A DNA stretch of 64,000 nt from Hydrogenophaga sp. RAC07 (GCF_001713375.1 NZ_CP016449.1:1364001-1428000); one strand, 5' to 3'. Counted from the stretch's first letter, positions 49,444-61,540 are shown. Made by a program: numbers and translations. The notes: a model not told the origin generated them from the letters alone.

Positions 49444-50659
49444 CCTTCACCGCCTGGCCATCGCTGATGGTGCTGCCCGGGTAGAGCAGCACCTGCTCAC
49501 CTTCGCGCACACCACCGTTCTCCGAAGTGATCCAGGCCACGTCGGCGTTGCGCTCGCGCAGCGTCACCGCGCGGGCCACAGCGCGCTGGCCCTCCACCAC
49601 GAACACCCGCCACGCCGTCCCGTCGCGCACCAAGGCCGCGCTGGGCACGAGAAGCGCACCGTTCTGCGAGGACACGGTGATGCGCGCGTCGACCCGGAAA
49701 CCGTCTCCCAGGCGCTGCGCCTGGGCTGTGGTCGTGTCCAGGTCCACGATCACGTTCACCCGCTGCTCCTCGATGCCCAGGGCCGAGACCTTGGTGAAGG
49801 CCACCGGCTCGATGCGCGTGACATGGCCCGGCAACGGTGGCGCGCCGTTGGTGAGCGTGAGCGTGGCGGGCGCGCCCGGTGCGATCTGCTGCACCTCGCT
49901 GGAGAGCACGTCGATCACGGCTTCCACCGCGGCGATGTCGCCGATCTCCAGCAGGTGCTGGCCCGCAGTCACGGGTGAGGCGCTGTCCAGGTGCAGCTTG
50001 ATCACCTGGCCGTCCACCGGGCTCTTGAGCGTCCACAGGCCTTCCACGCGGGCTCCCGCACCGGGCTCCGCGCGCGACAGCGCGGCCTGGGCCTCGGCCA
50101 GCGCGAATTCGGCCGCGCGCTGCTCGGCGCGACCCGCGTCCAGCGCCTGCTGGGCCGAGCGCCGCGCCAGCACCGCCGCATCGCGCGCCGAGGGCGCGAT
50201 GAAGTTCTCGCGCGCCAGTTTCTGCGCGCGTTCGGCCTCCAGGTTGGCCTGGGCCAGTGCGGTGTCCAGACGCTGAACCTGGGCCACCGCGGCCCGCCGC
50301 GCCGCGTCGGCACTGCCCACGCGCTGCTGCAGCACCAGCCGTGTGCGCGCGTCGATCATTTGCGGCGCCACGGGTGTGAGCGTGGCCACCACATCGCCCG
50401 CGCGCACGGTGTCGCCCACCTTGAGCGTGGGCCGCGCCAGCTCGGCCTGGGTGGGGGCAGAAATCAGATAGCGGTGCTTCAGACGCAGCTGGCCGTCTTC
50501 TTCGATCGCCTGTTCGAAGCGCCCGGTGGTGACCGGCGCCACCTCCACCAGCAAGGGGCGTGGTTGAAAGGCCCAGAAGGCGAGGGCGGCGACCGCCAGC
50601 GCTGCAGCGGCCCAGGGCGCCCAGCGGCGCCAGCGGTGGTTGAGGTTCGTGTTGTTCAT
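49436..50659 (-). CDS. HlyD/RND-type periplasmic adaptor protein
   Basis: The 407-residue product has an N-terminal membrane anchor (about residues 15-30), a biotinyl-lipoyl-like domain ([20 protein letters not shown]), an alpha-helical hairpin (about residues 110-195, Ala- and Gln-rich) and a beta-barrel (residues 230-340). It is the adaptor of a MacAB-like ABC efflux or export system, whose permease and ATPase genes lie just upstream on the same strand. Its end overlaps the end of garD by eight bases. The start overlaps the permease stop. Confidence 0.87.
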   Translation of the reverse strand: MNNTNLNHRWRRWAPWAAAALAVAALAFWAFQPRPLLVEVAPVTTGRFEQAIEEDGQLRLKHRYLISAPTQAELARPTLKVGDTVRAGDVVATLTPVAPQMIDARTRLVLQQRVGSADAARRAAVAQVQRLDTALAQANLEAERAQKLARENFIAPSARDAAVLARRSAQQALDAGRAEQRAAEFALAEAQAALSRAEPGAGARVEGLWTLKSPVDGQVIKLHLDSASPVTAGQHLLEIGDIAAVEAVIDVLSSEVQQIAPGAPATLTLTNGAPPLPGHVTRIEPVAFTKVSALGIEEQRVNVIVDLDTTTAQAQRLGDGFRVDARITVSSQNGALLVPSAALVRDGTAWRVFVVEGQRAVARAVTLRERNADVAWITSENGGVREGEQVLLYPGSTISDGQAVKVR

Positions 50660-53025
50660 TCGCGGACTTTCAAAACAGCGACCAGGTCGAGCCGGTCGAT
50701 CTGGCGACGCACCATCAAGGCGCTGACAACACCCGCAGCCAGCACGATGAGCGCGGCCCAGGCGTAGGTGGACGGTTCGATCACCACCGGAAAATCGATG
50801 TTGTCCGAGGACATGAGGCGCATCATCAGAGACGCCAGCGCCCAGCCCGCCACCGCGCCGATGGGCAGTGCCAGCAGCAGCTCGGCCCCGAGTTCGCCGA
50901 GCAGCAGCACCGAGACCTCGGCGCGCGTCATGCCCAGCACGCGCAGGCTGGCGAGTTCCCAGGCGCGTTCCGACAGGGTGATGCGCGCGGCGTTGTAGAC
51001 GATGCCCACCGCCATGGCCACGGCGAACAGCGTGAGGATGCCGCTGAACACGCCCATGTTGCGCGAGGTGGTCTCGTTGAAGCTGGCCATGGAGCCGGCC
51101 TTGTCGAACACCGCGTTGATCACCGGCGCGCGTTTGACCGCCGACCAGAACTCGCCCATGGCCAGCGGATCCACCCGCAGCGCGGCCTCGGCCACACCGG
51201 CGCCGTCGCGCGCCAATCCGTTCATGGCGTGCAGGTTCATGAAGGCCTGTTTGCCCATCAGGGTGTGCACGATCTCAACCACCTCCACCGTGGTGCGGGT
51301 CTGGTTCCAGAGGCGGAACTCCAGCTCCACGCGGTCGCCCACGCGCGCACCCACGGCGTTGGCCAACAGGGACGACATCACCATCCCGCTGGCGGGCATG
51401 GCCACCGGGCCGCGCGCGTCGTCCACCGCGCGCAGGAGTTGTGCACCGTCGACCAGGCCCATGAGCGACGCGTCTTCGGTCAGGCCATGCAGACGCACGC
51501 GCACCGGCTCGCTGCGGTAGGGCTCCGCATCCATCACACCGGGCAGGCGTTGCAGGTCTTGCACCACCGTCAGCGGCACCGGGCGGTGGAAGTTCACCAG
51601 CACGTCGCCCTGCTGCACCTGGCGGAACTGCACGTCGACGATGTGGGCGATGGCGTCGAGCCAGAAGGCGCCCGAGATCTGCAGCGCCACCGACAGCGCG
51701 ATGCCGGTCACCGTGAAGGCTGCGCGCAGCGGGCGGCGTTCGAAGTTGCGGATGACCATGAGCGCGCCGGTGCTCACGCGCCGGCCCAGACCCAGCCGTT
51801 CGATCAGCGTCTGCCGGTAGCTCGGCGGGGCCGGTGGCTGCATGGCCTGCGCGGGACGCAGGCGCACCACGGCGCGGATGGCCGTCCAGGTTCCCGCGGC
51901 GGCGGCGGCAAAGGCGAGTGCCGTGGCCACCACCACCAGCCACGGTGTGGTGACGTAGGCCAGGTGGTTGAAGCGGAACACCTCGTCGTACAACCCGAGC
52001 ATCAGCTGGCCGATGACCAGGCTCAGGGCCAGACCGGCCACCACGCCCAACCCGGCGATCACGAGGGCAAGCTTGATGTAGTGCCACGCGATGCCGCCAT
52101 CGCTGTAGCCCAGTGCCTTGAGTGCAGCGATCTGGCTGCGCTGTGTGGCCACCTGGCGGCTGATGACCACGTTGAGGATGAACATGGCCACCGCGAGAAA
52201 GATGGACGGCAACACCGTGCCCATGACCTTGAGCTGCGAGAGCTCGTCGGACACGATCTTGGCCGAGAGCTGCTTGTCGCGACCCACCGCACCCAGCGTG
52301 CCGTAGGCGTCGAGCAGGCGGTCGGCCTGTTCGATCACGGCGGGCTCTGAACCGCCGGCGTCCAGCCGCAGCGCGGCCTGGTTGAACGCGCCCTGCAGGT
52401 CGAACGCGTGGGCCATGCGCTCGTGGTCGATCCACCAGATGCCGAATGTCTGGTCGTCGGGCGCGCCGCCGCGCGAGGCGAACACGTACTCGGGCGAAAT
52501 GGCGGTGCCCACCAGGTGCACCTGTTCCAGCCGGCCGTTGAGGATGGCGTTGACCCGGTCGCCGGGCTTGAGGCCGCGCGCCACCGCAAACCGGTCGCTC
52601 ACCACGGCCTCCAGTGCGCGACCGCGCTCTGGCCAGCGGCCGCTGCGCAGCGTGAGCGCGTTCAGACCCTGGCGCTGTGCGTGGGCCCGAGCGAGGTCCA
52701 GGCCGATGAAGCGGCCCGTCACGGGTGCGTCGGCGTCGGGCAGGGCGATCTGTGCGTCCATCACCACATCGAGCTTGACCTCGGCCACACCCGGGATGGC
52801 CGCCAGGCGCGCGCCCAGGTGCACCGGCGCGCGCTTGACGCTGGCGAACACGTCGGCGAGGCGGTTGTCGCGGTAGAAGCTGTCGCGCGAGCCCTGCAGG
52901 GACTCGTGCACCGAGAACATGCCCACGAAACCGGCCACGCCGATGGCCACGACCACCGCGATGGTGATCACCTGCGCGCGCAGCCGCTGGAGGTCGCGCC
53001 AGAGTTTGGTGTCGAGGACTTTCAT
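50656..53025 (-). CDS. ABC transporter permease with two FtsX domains
   Basis: The 789-residue product has an N-terminal helix, a large periplasmic domain (about residues 45-240), three helices forming an FtsX domain (residues about 265-390), a second periplasmic domain, and a second FtsX set at the C-terminus (residues about 660-780). This is the layout of LolCE/MacB-like permeases with two fused halves. It works with the ATPase encoded upstream and the adaptor encoded downstream; the substrate is unknown. Stop and start codons overlap with the adaptor gene. Confidence 0.87.
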   Translation of the reverse strand: MKVLDTKLWRDLQRLRAQVITIAVVVAIGVAGFVGMFSVHESLQGSRDSFYRDNRLADVFASVKRAPVHLGARLAAIPGVAEVKLDVVMDAQIALPDADAPVTGRFIGLDLARAHAQRQGLNALTLRSGRWPERGRALEAVVSDRFAVARGLKPGDRVNAILNGRLEQVHLVGTAISPEYVFASRGGAPDDQTFGIWWIDHERMAHAFDLQGAFNQAALRLDAGGSEPAVIEQADRLLDAYGTLGAVGRDKQLSAKIVSDELSQLKVMGTVLPSIFLAVAMFILNVVISRQVATQRSQIAALKALGYSDGGIAWHYIKLALVIAGLGVVAGLALSLVIGQLMLGLYDEVFRFNHLAYVTTPWLVVVATALAFAAAAAGTWTAIRAVVRLRPAQAMQPPAPPSYRQTLIERLGLGRRVSTGALMVIRNFERRPLRAAFTVTGIALSVALQISGAFWLDAIAHIVDVQFRQVQQGDVLVNFHRPVPLTVVQDLQRLPGVMDAEPYRSEPVRVRLHGLTEDASLMGLVDGAQLLRAVDDARGPVAMPASGMVMSSLLANAVGARVGDRVELEFRLWNQTRTTVEVVEIVHTLMGKQAFMNLHAMNGLARDGAGVAEAALRVDPLAMGEFWSAVKRAPVINAVFDKAGSMASFNETTSRNMGVFSGILTLFAVAMAVGIVYNAARITLSERAWELASLRVLGMTRAEVSVLLLGELGAELLLALPIGAVAGWALASLMMRLMSSDNIDFPVVIEPSTYAWAALIVLAAGVVSALMVRRQIDRLDLVAVLKVRE

Positions 53026-53032
53026 GGCTGGC

Positions 53033-53770
53033 TCACCACTTCAGGGTGGACGCGGCCACCTTGTGGTCGTTGATCCGCGCGTCCACGATGCGGCCATCGG
53101 CCAGGCGCAACACACGGTCGGCCATGTCCGCAATGGGTGCGTTGTGCGTGATCACCACCGTGGTCGTGCCCAGCGTGCGGTTCACGTGCTCGATGGCCTG
53201 CAGCACCATCACGCCGGTGGCGCAGTCCAGTGCACCGGTGGGCTCGTCGCACAGCAGCACGGCGGGGCGTTTGGCGATGGCGCGTGCAATCGCCACGCGC
53301 TGTTGCTCGCCGCCGGAGAGTTGTGAGACAAAGTGGTTCATGCGTTCACCCAGACCCACCAGCGCCAGCGCTTCTTCGGGCGGCATGGGGTCCTCGGCCA
53401 GGTCGGTGACCAGGGCCACGTTTTCCAGCGCGGTGAGACTGGGAATGAGGTTGTAGAACTGGAACACGAAGCCCACGTGCTCGCGCCGGTAGCGCGTGAG
53501 CTCGGCGTCGCTGGCGCCGGTGAGTTCGTGCGACTCGCCCGCGTGCACCCAGCGCGCCGTGCCGGCGCTGGCGCTGTCCAGCCCGCCCAGGATGTTCAGC
53601 AGGGTCGACTTGCCGCTGCCCGAGGCGCCGAGCAACACCACGAACTCGCCGCGCACGATGCACAGATCGACCCCTCGCAGCGCTTGCACGGCCGTGACGC
53701 CCTCGCCGTAGACCTTGGTGAGGCCCTGGGCGATGAAGACGGGTTCGGCGTCGGGTGCTGCGGCGTTCAT
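53033..53770 (-). CDS. ABC transporter ATP-binding protein (MacB/LolD type)
   Basis: The 245-residue product has Walker [16 protein letters not shown], the signature [19 protein letters not shown], Walker [13 protein letters not shown] and the H-loop VVITHNAPI, with the sequence [20 protein letters not shown] typical of the LolD/MacB branch. It powers the permease gene seven bases downstream. The ATG at 53770 starts just before the family core; an upstream in-frame ATG at 53803 is possible. Confidence 0.92.
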   Translation of the reverse strand: MNAAAPDAEPVFIAQGLTKVYGEGVTAVQALRGVDLCIVRGEFVVLLGASGSGKSTLLNILGGLDSASAGTARWVHAGESHELTGASDAELTRYRREHVGFVFQFYNLIPSLTALENVALVTDLAEDPMPPEEALALVGLGERMNHFVSQLSGGEQQRVAIARAIAKRPAVLLCDEPTGALDCATGVMVLQAIEHVNRTLGTTTVVITHNAPIADMADRVLRLADGRIVDARINDHKVAASTLKW

Positions 53771-53887
53771 CGGGTGAATGGAGCCAAAGTGGCCAGCGTG
53801 CATTCGACCACCTCGGCTGCGGCGCGACCTTGACGCGGGTCAAGTTCCGGGCCTTGCCTTAGACTCCCGCCTCCGCTTGTTCGCCTT

Positions 53888-55114
53888 ATGTCTGCCTCCT
53901 CCTCTCCCTCCCCTTCCCACGCCCCGCTGATCGCCAACCTGATCGCGCAGCTGGCCTTCGGCCTGCTCGCCATGACCATCTGCCTGCCGTCCATGCAGGA
54001 GTGGGGCGCGCTGTTCGGCTCCGACCAGGCCAGCGTGCAGCTCACCTTCAGCGGCTACGTGGTGGCTTACGGCGGCCTGCAGCTGCTCTATGGCCCCTGG
54101 TCCGACCGCTGGGGACGCAAGAAGGTGTTGATGCTCGGCCTGACGCTCGCCGGCCTCGGTTCGGTGCTGGCGGCGCTCTCGCCCAGCCTTGCGTGGCTCA
54201 CGGCGGCGCGCGTGCTGCAGGGCGCGGGTTGCGCGGCCGGCATGGTGGTGGGCCGCGCCATGGTGCAGGACCTGTTCACCGGCCCCGAGCGCACGCGCGT
54301 GATGGCCTACGTGGGCATGGCCATGGGGCTGATTCCGCCCACCGCCACCATCCTGGGCGGGCAGATTCATGTGCGCCTGGGCTGGCAAGCCAACTTCGTG
54401 CTCATCGCCGTGCTGGCGGTCGTGCTGCTGGTGGCGGCGTGGAAAGGTTTGCCCGACCACCCACCGGCCACCACCGTGCAGCCCCACTGGCTGGGCGCCA
54501 TGCTGGCCTCCTATGCCCGGCTGGCGCGCGAGCCGTCGTTCCTGCTGTTTGTGCTGATCCTCGCCATGGCCACCGCCACGTTTTATGCCTTCCTCGCCGG
54601 CGCCCCCATCGTGCTGGGCAGCTACGGCGTGGGGCCGGCGGGCATCGGGTACTACATCATGGTCGTGCCCCTGTCCTACATCGTGGGCAACTTCCTCACC
54701 ACGCGTCTGGTGCACCGCACGGGGGAGCGCGCCATGATGATGGCGGGTCAGCTGTTCTCGGTGGGCGGCATCGTGCTCATGCTGGTGCTGGCGCTGGCCA
54801 ACGTGGACACCCCGCTGGCTTTCGCCTTGCCGCTCATGTTGCTGGGCCTGGGCAACGGTTTCCTGGTGCCCCCGGCGCTCACCGGCACGGTCGGGCTGCT
54901 GCCGGCGCTGGCCGGCTCGGCCGCCGCGGTGGCGGGTGTGGCGCAGCAGTTCATGGGCGCGCTGGGCGGTTACGCCGTGGGCCTCGTGCCCCACGACGGC
55001 GCGGTGAACCTGGGCTGGCTGATGCTGGGTCTGTGCAGCGCGGGGCTGGTGGCGCAGGTGGTGCTCAACCAGCGCCGGGGTGTCAAACCCGCGCCGGTGC
55101 GTTCGGACCCCTAG
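53888..55114 (+). CDS. Bcr/CflA-family MFS drug exporter
   Basis: The 408-residue product has twelve helices, the MFS motif A near residue 70 (GPWSDRWGRKKVLMLGL), and the Bcr/CflA hallmark AARVLQGAGCAAGMVVGRAM in helix 4. Such proteins export drugs such as bicyclomycin or chloramphenicol with proton exchange; the real substrate is unknown. The stop codon overlaps the SRAP stop codon (CTAG). Confidence 0.9.
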   Translation: MSASSSPSPSHAPLIANLIAQLAFGLLAMTICLPSMQEWGALFGSDQASVQLTFSGYVVAYGGLQLLYGPWSDRWGRKKVLMLGLTLAGLGSVLAALSPSLAWLTAARVLQGAGCAAGMVVGRAMVQDLFTGPERTRVMAYVGMAMGLIPPTATILGGQIHVRLGWQANFVLIAVLAVVLLVAAWKGLPDHPPATTVQPHWLGAMLASYARLAREPSFLLFVLILAMATATFYAFLAGAPIVLGSYGVGPAGIGYYIMVVPLSYIVGNFLTTRLVHRTGERAMMMAGQLFSVGGIVLMLVLALANVDTPLAFALPLMLLGLGNGFLVPPALTGTVGLLPALAGSAAAVAGVAQQFMGALGGYAVGLVPHDGAVNLGWLMLGLCSAGLVAQVVLNQRRGVKPAPVRSDP

Positions 55115-55848
55115 AGCAGGCTGCCCTGGACGCCACCACCGCGCTCCTTCGAGTCCAGCAACGCATCGGTGGCGCGCGCATCGGCCAGATCGAACACCCC
55201 GGTGGCCTGTGGCCTCACCAAGGCCTGGGCTTCGGCCACCGGGCCATGCAACCAGGTGGACCAGTCGGCGGGATCGATGTGGGCGACGGCGCGTTTGTCC
55301 TGCTGGTCGGCGGGCAACGTCGGATCGGGCTTGTGCAGGCGCCCGAGCAGGGGGTGGCCATCGCAGTTGCAGGTGATCATGGTGAAGTTGGGCACGAGCT
55401 CACCGGTCTGCGGATCGGTCCACTCGGACCACAGACCCGCCAGCGCCCAGGGTTCGCCATCGGCGCGGCGCAGGCGCCACCAGATGTTCTTGCCGGTTTC
55501 CCAGTTGGGTTCCTGGTACCAGTCGGCCAGGATCAGGCAGCGCCGGCCCTGCGCCCAGGCGCTGCGGTAGGTCGGACGCTCGGCAATGCCCTCGATGCGC
55601 GCGTTGTTGGTGAGCACCGCGCGCGAGGCGGGCCGGCGCGTGGTGCTGCCGGGGCGGATCATGCCCCACTGACCCAGCCGCCCGACCAGTTGGGCGTGTT
55701 CACCCGCTTGGCCCGGGCGCACCAACAGGCCGGTTTGAAACGGTCCCACGGTGGCGGGCATGAAGTCTTCGACGTCGACTGTGGCGCCCACGCTGCCGAG
55801 ATAGCGCTCGGCCGTGCCTTTGGGGGTCATGTTGTAGAGGTTGCACAT
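55111..55848 (-). CDS. SRAP-domain protein (SOS response-associated peptidase family, YedK/HMCES)
   Basis: SRAP proteins cross-link through their N-terminal cysteine to abasic sites in single-stranded DNA. The 245-residue product starts MCNLYNMTPKG, giving the catalytic Cys2 after Met removal. Other visible family residues are the Asn in LTNNARIEG, the Glu in RCLILADWYQEPNW, and a His in GRLHKPDP where typical members have HDRMP. The protein belongs to a slightly divergent branch with the sequence DWYQEPNWETGKNIWWRLRR. It is convergent with the MFS gene, sharing CTAG at the two stops. Confidence 0.88.
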   Translation of the reverse strand: MCNLYNMTPKGTAERYLGSVGATVDVEDFMPATVGPFQTGLLVRPGQAGEHAQLVGRLGQWGMIRPGSTTRRPASRAVLTNNARIEGIAERPTYRSAWAQGRRCLILADWYQEPNWETGKNIWWRLRRADGEPWALAGLWSEWTDPQTGELVPNFTMITCNCDGHPLLGRLHKPDPTLPADQQDKRAVAHIDPADWSTWLHGPVAEAQALVRPQATGVFDLADARATDALLDSKERGGGVQGSLL

Positions 55849-55973
55849 CGGCCAGGTGGGAGGGTGTAAGTGTTGGATGGCGAACAGACCGCGGCCCGCG
55901 TGGGTGGTCAGATGGGTTCACAAGCAGCTGCATTGGGCCTTCGCCGAGGGCCGGCATTGCTCAGGAGAAGACC

Positions 55974-56033
55974 ATGTACATCGGCGGCGGCGCAATTCTG
56001 CTCATCATCATCCTGTTTCTCGTGTTTCGTTGA
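55974..56033 (+). CDS. 19-residue membrane peptide
   Basis: An ATG at 55974 with a strong ribosome site (CAGGAGAAG, six bases upstream) opens a 19-codon frame, MYIGGGAILLIIILFLVFR, ended by TGA. The product would be a single hydrophobic helix with a GGG start and an Arg at its end. Small proteins with this MYIGGG start are found widely annotated as hypothetical in proteobacteria; function is unknown. It is too short for standard gene finders. A strong hairpin follows seven bases after the stop. Confidence 0.6.
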   Translation: MYIGGGAILLIIILFLVFR

Positions 56034-56039
56034 AACACT

Positions 56040-56076
56040 GCGCGAAGCTCACACATGCTTGTGTGGGTCTTCGCGC
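56040..56076 (+). terminator. Strong two-part hairpin after the small peptide gene
   Basis: GCGCGAAG (56040-56047) pairs with CTTCGCGC (56069-56076), and inside it CACACA (56050-56055) pairs with TGTGTG (56060-56065). The hairpin lies seven bases after the 19-codon gene and probably ends or stabilises its transcript. There is no long T-tract after it. Confidence 0.55.
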
Positions 56077-56104
56077 CGTTGTGCGTGCCTGAGGCACAGC
56101 CCCT

Positions 56105-56123
56105 GACGCTGCTTCACAGCGTC
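56105..56123. other. Second hairpin in the same intergenic region
   Basis: GACGCTG and CAGCGTC form a perfect seven-base stem with a CTTCA loop. It lies between the first hairpin and the DUF2855 gene. The rest of 56124-56275 shows nothing identifiable. With the first hairpin it makes this gap a structured RNA candidate. Confidence 0.45.
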
Positions 56124-56275
56124 CAGGCCCCTCTTCGTCAGTGGCCCGGGTGTGCAAGGGCGTGCGTGCTCCAGGGTCGGGAGCGGCCCACAAACGCGCG
56201 TGACAAGCGCCGTGGCCTGTTCGGTGCAACATGTGGCCGTCCCGCCCTTGCCCGTCACCACACCGCAGGCCCACC

Positions 56276-57394
56276 ATGACCACACAGTTCCAGGTTCGCA
56301 GAGACCAGCTCGCCACCACCCGCACCGTGCAGCTGCCCGACACACCCTTGGCCGAGGGTGAGGTTCGCGTGCGCATCGAGCATTTCGCCTACACCTCGAA
56401 CAACATCACGTACGCCGCGTTTGGCGACGCCATGAACTACTGGCAGTTTTTTCCGGTGGCGCCCGCGGCGGATGACACCGCCACCTGGGGCTTGGTGCCG
56501 GTGTGGGGCTTTGGCGTGGTGGCCCAGAGCCGGTGCGACGGTGTGGCCGAGGGCGAGCGGCTGTACGGCTACTGGCCCATGGCCTCGCATGCGGTGCTCA
56601 CCCCCGCGCGCATCTCGCCCGAAGGTTTCTTTGACGGTGCGCCGCACCGTGCTGCGCTGCACCCGGTCTACAACCACTACCTGCGCTGCGCGGCGGACCC
56701 GCTGTTCGACCCCGCCACCGAACCGCTGCAGGCGCTGCTGCGCCCGCTCTTCCTCACCGCCTGGCTGATCGACGACTTTCTGGCCGACAACGATTTCTTC
56801 GGCACGAACGCAGGTGGCCAGCGTGGCGTGATGCTGCTCTCGTCGGCCAGCAGCAAGACCGCGTACGCCACCGCCGCGCAACTGGCGCTGCGGCCCGAGG
56901 TCGAGGTGGTGGGCCTCACCTCGCCGGCCAACGTGGCGTTTTGTGAAAGCCTGGGGGTGTACAGCCGCGTGCTCACCTACGACCAGCTCGACCAGCTGCC
57001 GCCAGAAACGCCCTGTGTGTACGTGGACTTCGCCGGCAACGGCGCGCTGCGCAAGGCCATCCACAGCCGCTTCAGTGCGCTGGCCTACAGCTGCTCCATC
57101 GGCGGCACGCATGTGGACCAGCTCGCGGGTGGCCGCGACCTGGACGGACCGCGCCCGGTGCTGTTCTTTGCGCCGGCGCAGGCCAAGAAGCGCCAAGGCG
57201 ACTGGGGCGTGGCCGGTTTCAACGAACGCATGGCGAAGGCCTGGCACGCCTTCATCGCGCAGGTAAACGATCCTGCCGCCCCCTGGGTGGTGGTGCAGCA
57301 CCACAGCGGCCCCGACGCCGTGCAGGCCGCCCACGCACTGGTGCTGGGCGGGCGTGGCGACGCGCGTGCGGGGCACATGCTGTCGCTGTCCTGA
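56276..57394 (+). CDS. DUF2855 family protein
   Basis: The 372-residue product matches DUF2855, a group distantly like zinc-less medium-chain dehydrogenase/quinone oxidoreductases: an N-terminal barrel with EHFAYTSNNITYAAFGDAMN, WGLVPVWGFGVVAQSRCDGV and YGYWPMASHAVLTP, then a Rossmann-like part with MLLSSASSKTAYATAAQLAL and YVDFAGNGALRKAIHSRF. The enzyme activity is not known. The ATG at 56276 fits the family start. It has no clear operon partners. Confidence 0.84.
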   Translation: MTTQFQVRRDQLATTRTVQLPDTPLAEGEVRVRIEHFAYTSNNITYAAFGDAMNYWQFFPVAPAADDTATWGLVPVWGFGVVAQSRCDGVAEGERLYGYWPMASHAVLTPARISPEGFFDGAPHRAALHPVYNHYLRCAADPLFDPATEPLQALLRPLFLTAWLIDDFLADNDFFGTNAGGQRGVMLLSSASSKTAYATAAQLALRPEVEVVGLTSPANVAFCESLGVYSRVLTYDQLDQLPPETPCVYVDFAGNGALRKAIHSRFSALAYSCSIGGTHVDQLAGGRDLDGPRPVLFFAPAQAKKRQGDWGVAGFNERMAKAWHAFIAQVNDPAAPWVVVQHHSGPDAVQAAHALVLGGRGDARAGHMLSLS

Positions 57395-57530
57395 GCGCGT
57401 GACCCTGGCGCGTGACATTGCACACAGAGACTGTGCCCTACGCTGTGGATAACCAGGTGGACAACCGCCACAGCCCGCTGCCCGCCTCACGCTGCGGGAT
57501 GTGCTCAAAAATCAGGCGCTGACCGGAGGC

Positions 57531-59552
<2,022 letters not shown>

Positions 59553-59572
59553 GCGGCCGATTGTCCCTGCCT

Positions 59573-60196
59573 TCAGAAAATCAGGATTTCGACCCGCCTG
59601 TTTTTCCCGTCTGACGCGCGCAAGCCCGTGGAGGGCTTGGTGTCGCCGAAGTACTGCAGGTCGATGTTCTTGAGAGAGGGATCGCTCGCGCGGAGCAGGT
59701 CGGCCGCGGCTTCGGCGCGGTCGGACGACAGCTTCAGGTTCGACTCATGGGTGCCGGTGGCATCGGCGTGACCAAAGACCGTGATCCTGGCGGGCTTGCG
59801 CGCACGCACCACCCGAAGCATGGCGGGCACCAGGGACCTGGACTCTTCCGTCAGCTCGGTCTTGTCCAGCAGGAACTGCAGCACAAAGATCCGGGGCGCC
59901 GGTGCGTTGGCCTTGAGCAGGTCGCCATAGGCGCCGTTGACCGTGTCGCGACCGACCGTCCTGGCGTTGGACGGGGTTGCGTTGTTGCCGTTGACGGTCG
60001 TGTAGCTGAAGGCCTTGTCCAGCCGCTGCGTGCTCGATCCCGACGCAACCGCCACGGCGCCCAACGTGTTGTCTTCTTCGGGCAGCAGCACGACCGTGGT
60101 ACGCGTGCTGGTCGGTGTGGCGCAACCCGCCAGGAGCGCGATGGAGATCAGGAGCGGCGCCGCGAACCGGGCGCACCGGATGTGTGTGGCCCCCAT
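59573..60196 (-). CDS. OmpA-family peptidoglycan-binding lipoprotein
   Basis: The 207-residue product has a lipoprotein signal (PLLISIALLAGC, Cys at about residue 25) and a C-terminal OmpA-like domain from about residue 100 to the end. The peptidoglycan-binding residues are present: the Asp in GHADATGTHESNL and the Arg in LSSDRAEAAADLLR. The middle holds a region with no clear family. It lies five bases after the FecR-domain gene and before the TonB/TolA-like gene, so the three products are probably made together and act in the same envelope complex. Confidence 0.86.
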   Translation of the reverse strand: MGATHIRCARFAAPLLISIALLAGCATPTSTRTTVVLLPEEDNTLGAVAVASGSSTQRLDKAFSYTTVNGNNATPSNARTVGRDTVNGAYGDLLKANAPAPRIFVLQFLLDKTELTEESRSLVPAMLRVVRARKPARITVFGHADATGTHESNLKLSSDRAEAAADLLRASDPSLKNIDLQYFGDTKPSTGLRASDGKNRRVEILIF

Positions 60197-60201
60197 GGGC
60201 C

Positions 60202-60651
60202 TCAGTCTGCCTCGATGATGAAGCGCGTGCCGCGAACACCGATGGTTGCCGTGGGCGTGGCCACCTTGACCGATTCCGGCGAGAGCTTGGCGATCATTCC
60301 GGATGAATAGACCGCAGCCCCCCGGGCGAGGTAGACGAAGAACTCGAACTTCGCCTGCTTGGGCTCAAAGGCGTAGTCGCGCACCTGGATGTCGGTCGAC
60401 GGTCCGAGCGTGAGCTGCGTGCCGTCCTTGAACACGATGCCGGCCGAGGAGCCGGCGCCGGAGACGATACGGTCCGACACGAACAGCGTCGAGCCCGACA
60501 CGGCGTTCATCGTGGTGCCGTTGCGGGCAATGCCGATGTCGCCCGAGACGTTGTTGAACGTGGCGACGGATTCACCGGCGGCGTGGGCCGCCCCGGCCAA
60601 CACGAACACACCCACGGCCGCCAGCAGCGAGGTCAGTTTCAAGCGCTTCAT
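60202..60651 (-). CDS. Secreted FecR-domain protein (no anti-sigma part)
   Basis: The 149-residue product has a signal peptide (LTSLLAAVGVFVLAGAAHA) and one FecR domain: VSGDIGIARNG, VSDRIVSGAGSSAGIVFKDG, LTLGPSTDIQVRDYAFEP and the end TPTATIGVRGTRFIIEAD. True FecR proteins have a cytoplasmic anti-sigma segment and a membrane helix; here there is neither, so this is a free periplasmic or secreted protein. It is first in the fecR-ompA-tonB-like operon. The start at 60651 gives the signal peptide; the frame extends upstream with unrelated sequence. Confidence 0.86.
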   Translation of the reverse strand: MKRLKLTSLLAAVGVFVLAGAAHAAGESVATFNNVSGDIGIARNGTTMNAVSGSTLFVSDRIVSGAGSSAGIVFKDGTQLTLGPSTDIQVRDYAFEPKQAKFEFFVYLARGAAVYSSGMIAKLSPESVKVATPTATIGVRGTRFIIEAD

Positions 60652-60972
60652 CGGAAATCCTTTGGTTTGAGGCGTGGTGAGCGCTCGGACAGTCGCCTCG
60701 CGAAACACGAGCAGCAATGCAGGCGCAGGCCCTTGGGCCCTCCATGTCGAAGGACACAGAGGCCGCGCGCTGTGACCATGGGTCACAGTAAGGTCTGGCC
60801 CGCCGGTTGTATGTTCGGTACCGCGCACAACAAAGCCGCAACGCATCTTTCAGGGCAGGACCGTGATGAATGTCTGCATTCGCCTGTCCCGGCATGGCAG
60901 CCCGCTCGTGCTTTGGGATCGCGTATCGTCCAGCGCTCTGCAAGCAACCTCCTCAACGAATTCAACACCCCC
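60652..60972. other. 321-base divergent intergenic region
   Basis: This gap separates the FecR-domain gene (- strand) from the lipoprotein gene (+ strand). It holds a Crp-like inverted repeat at 60770-60788 and presumably both promoters. I found no RNA gene and no other repeat. An in-frame extension of the FecR gene into it does not look coding. Confidence 0.5.
60770..60788. promoter_or_regulatory. Crp-like inverted repeat
   Basis: CTGTGACC (60770-60777) and GGTCACAG (60781-60788) are perfect inverted repeats around ATG. They contain TGTGA and TCACA, the Crp half-sites, but with seven bases between them, not six. It lies between two divergent envelope operons. A Crp/Fnr-family protein is the natural candidate; three such genes are in this window. 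Confidence 0.55.
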
Positions 60973-61527
60973 ATGCTGAACCTGTTCAACCGATCTCTCC
61001 TCATCGCCGCCGTGCTGTTCCTTGCGGGCTGCGCCGCCACCGTCAGCCAGACCTCCACCTCGTCGTCCTCACCCGGCGCGGCGCCGCAGGCGGCAGGCGC
61101 AACGCTCGTTGCGGTGGTCACGGGCAGTCCGGCCATGCAGGCCAGCAGCGACTGGTCGTCGTTTCTGGCGGAGTGGCAGGAATCGTTGGCGGCTTCCGCA
61201 GAAAGCGCCAGGATGCCCTTCGTTTTCGTCAAAGACGAGGCTTCCATTCCGTCCAGGTCATCGATCCTCGTGCGATTGACGGTCAATGACTTCCGCTACG
61301 TGTCCACGACCAAGCGCTACATGTTGGGCGTCATCGCCGGCAACGCCTACATGGACGTGGATGCCCAGTACATCGAACTTCCCGCGAACAAGCCGTTCGG
61401 ATCCAAGAAGTTCAACACCTCGTCCAGTGCCTGGGAGGGCATCTTCTCGGCCGTGACGCCGAAGCAGGTTCGGACCGTCTCCGACTTGATCGTCAAGGAT
61501 GTAGCCTCGACGGCGCCAGCGAAGTAG
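60973..61527 (+). CDS. Lipoprotein, unknown function (DUF4410-like)
   Basis: The 184-residue product has a lipoprotein signal (LIAAVLFLAGCA, Cys at residue 17) and a mixed alpha/beta domain with VRLTVNDFRYVSTTKRYMLG, NAYMDVDAQYIELPANKPFG and KKFNTSSSAWEGIFSAVTPK near the end. The pattern recalls DUF4410 lipoproteins, but I am unsure. The ATG at 60973 is used. It is divergent from the FecR-OmpA-TonB-like operon, with the Crp-like repeat between. Confidence 0.7.
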   Translation: MLNLFNRSLLIAAVLFLAGCAATVSQTSTSSSSPGAAPQAAGATLVAVVTGSPAMQASSDWSSFLAEWQESLAASAESARMPFVFVKDEASIPSRSSILVRLTVNDFRYVSTTKRYMLGVIAGNAYMDVDAQYIELPANKPFGSKKFNTSSSAWEGIFSAVTPKQVRTVSDLIVKDVASTAPAK

Positions 61528-61540
61528 GGCGTGGGGCCGC

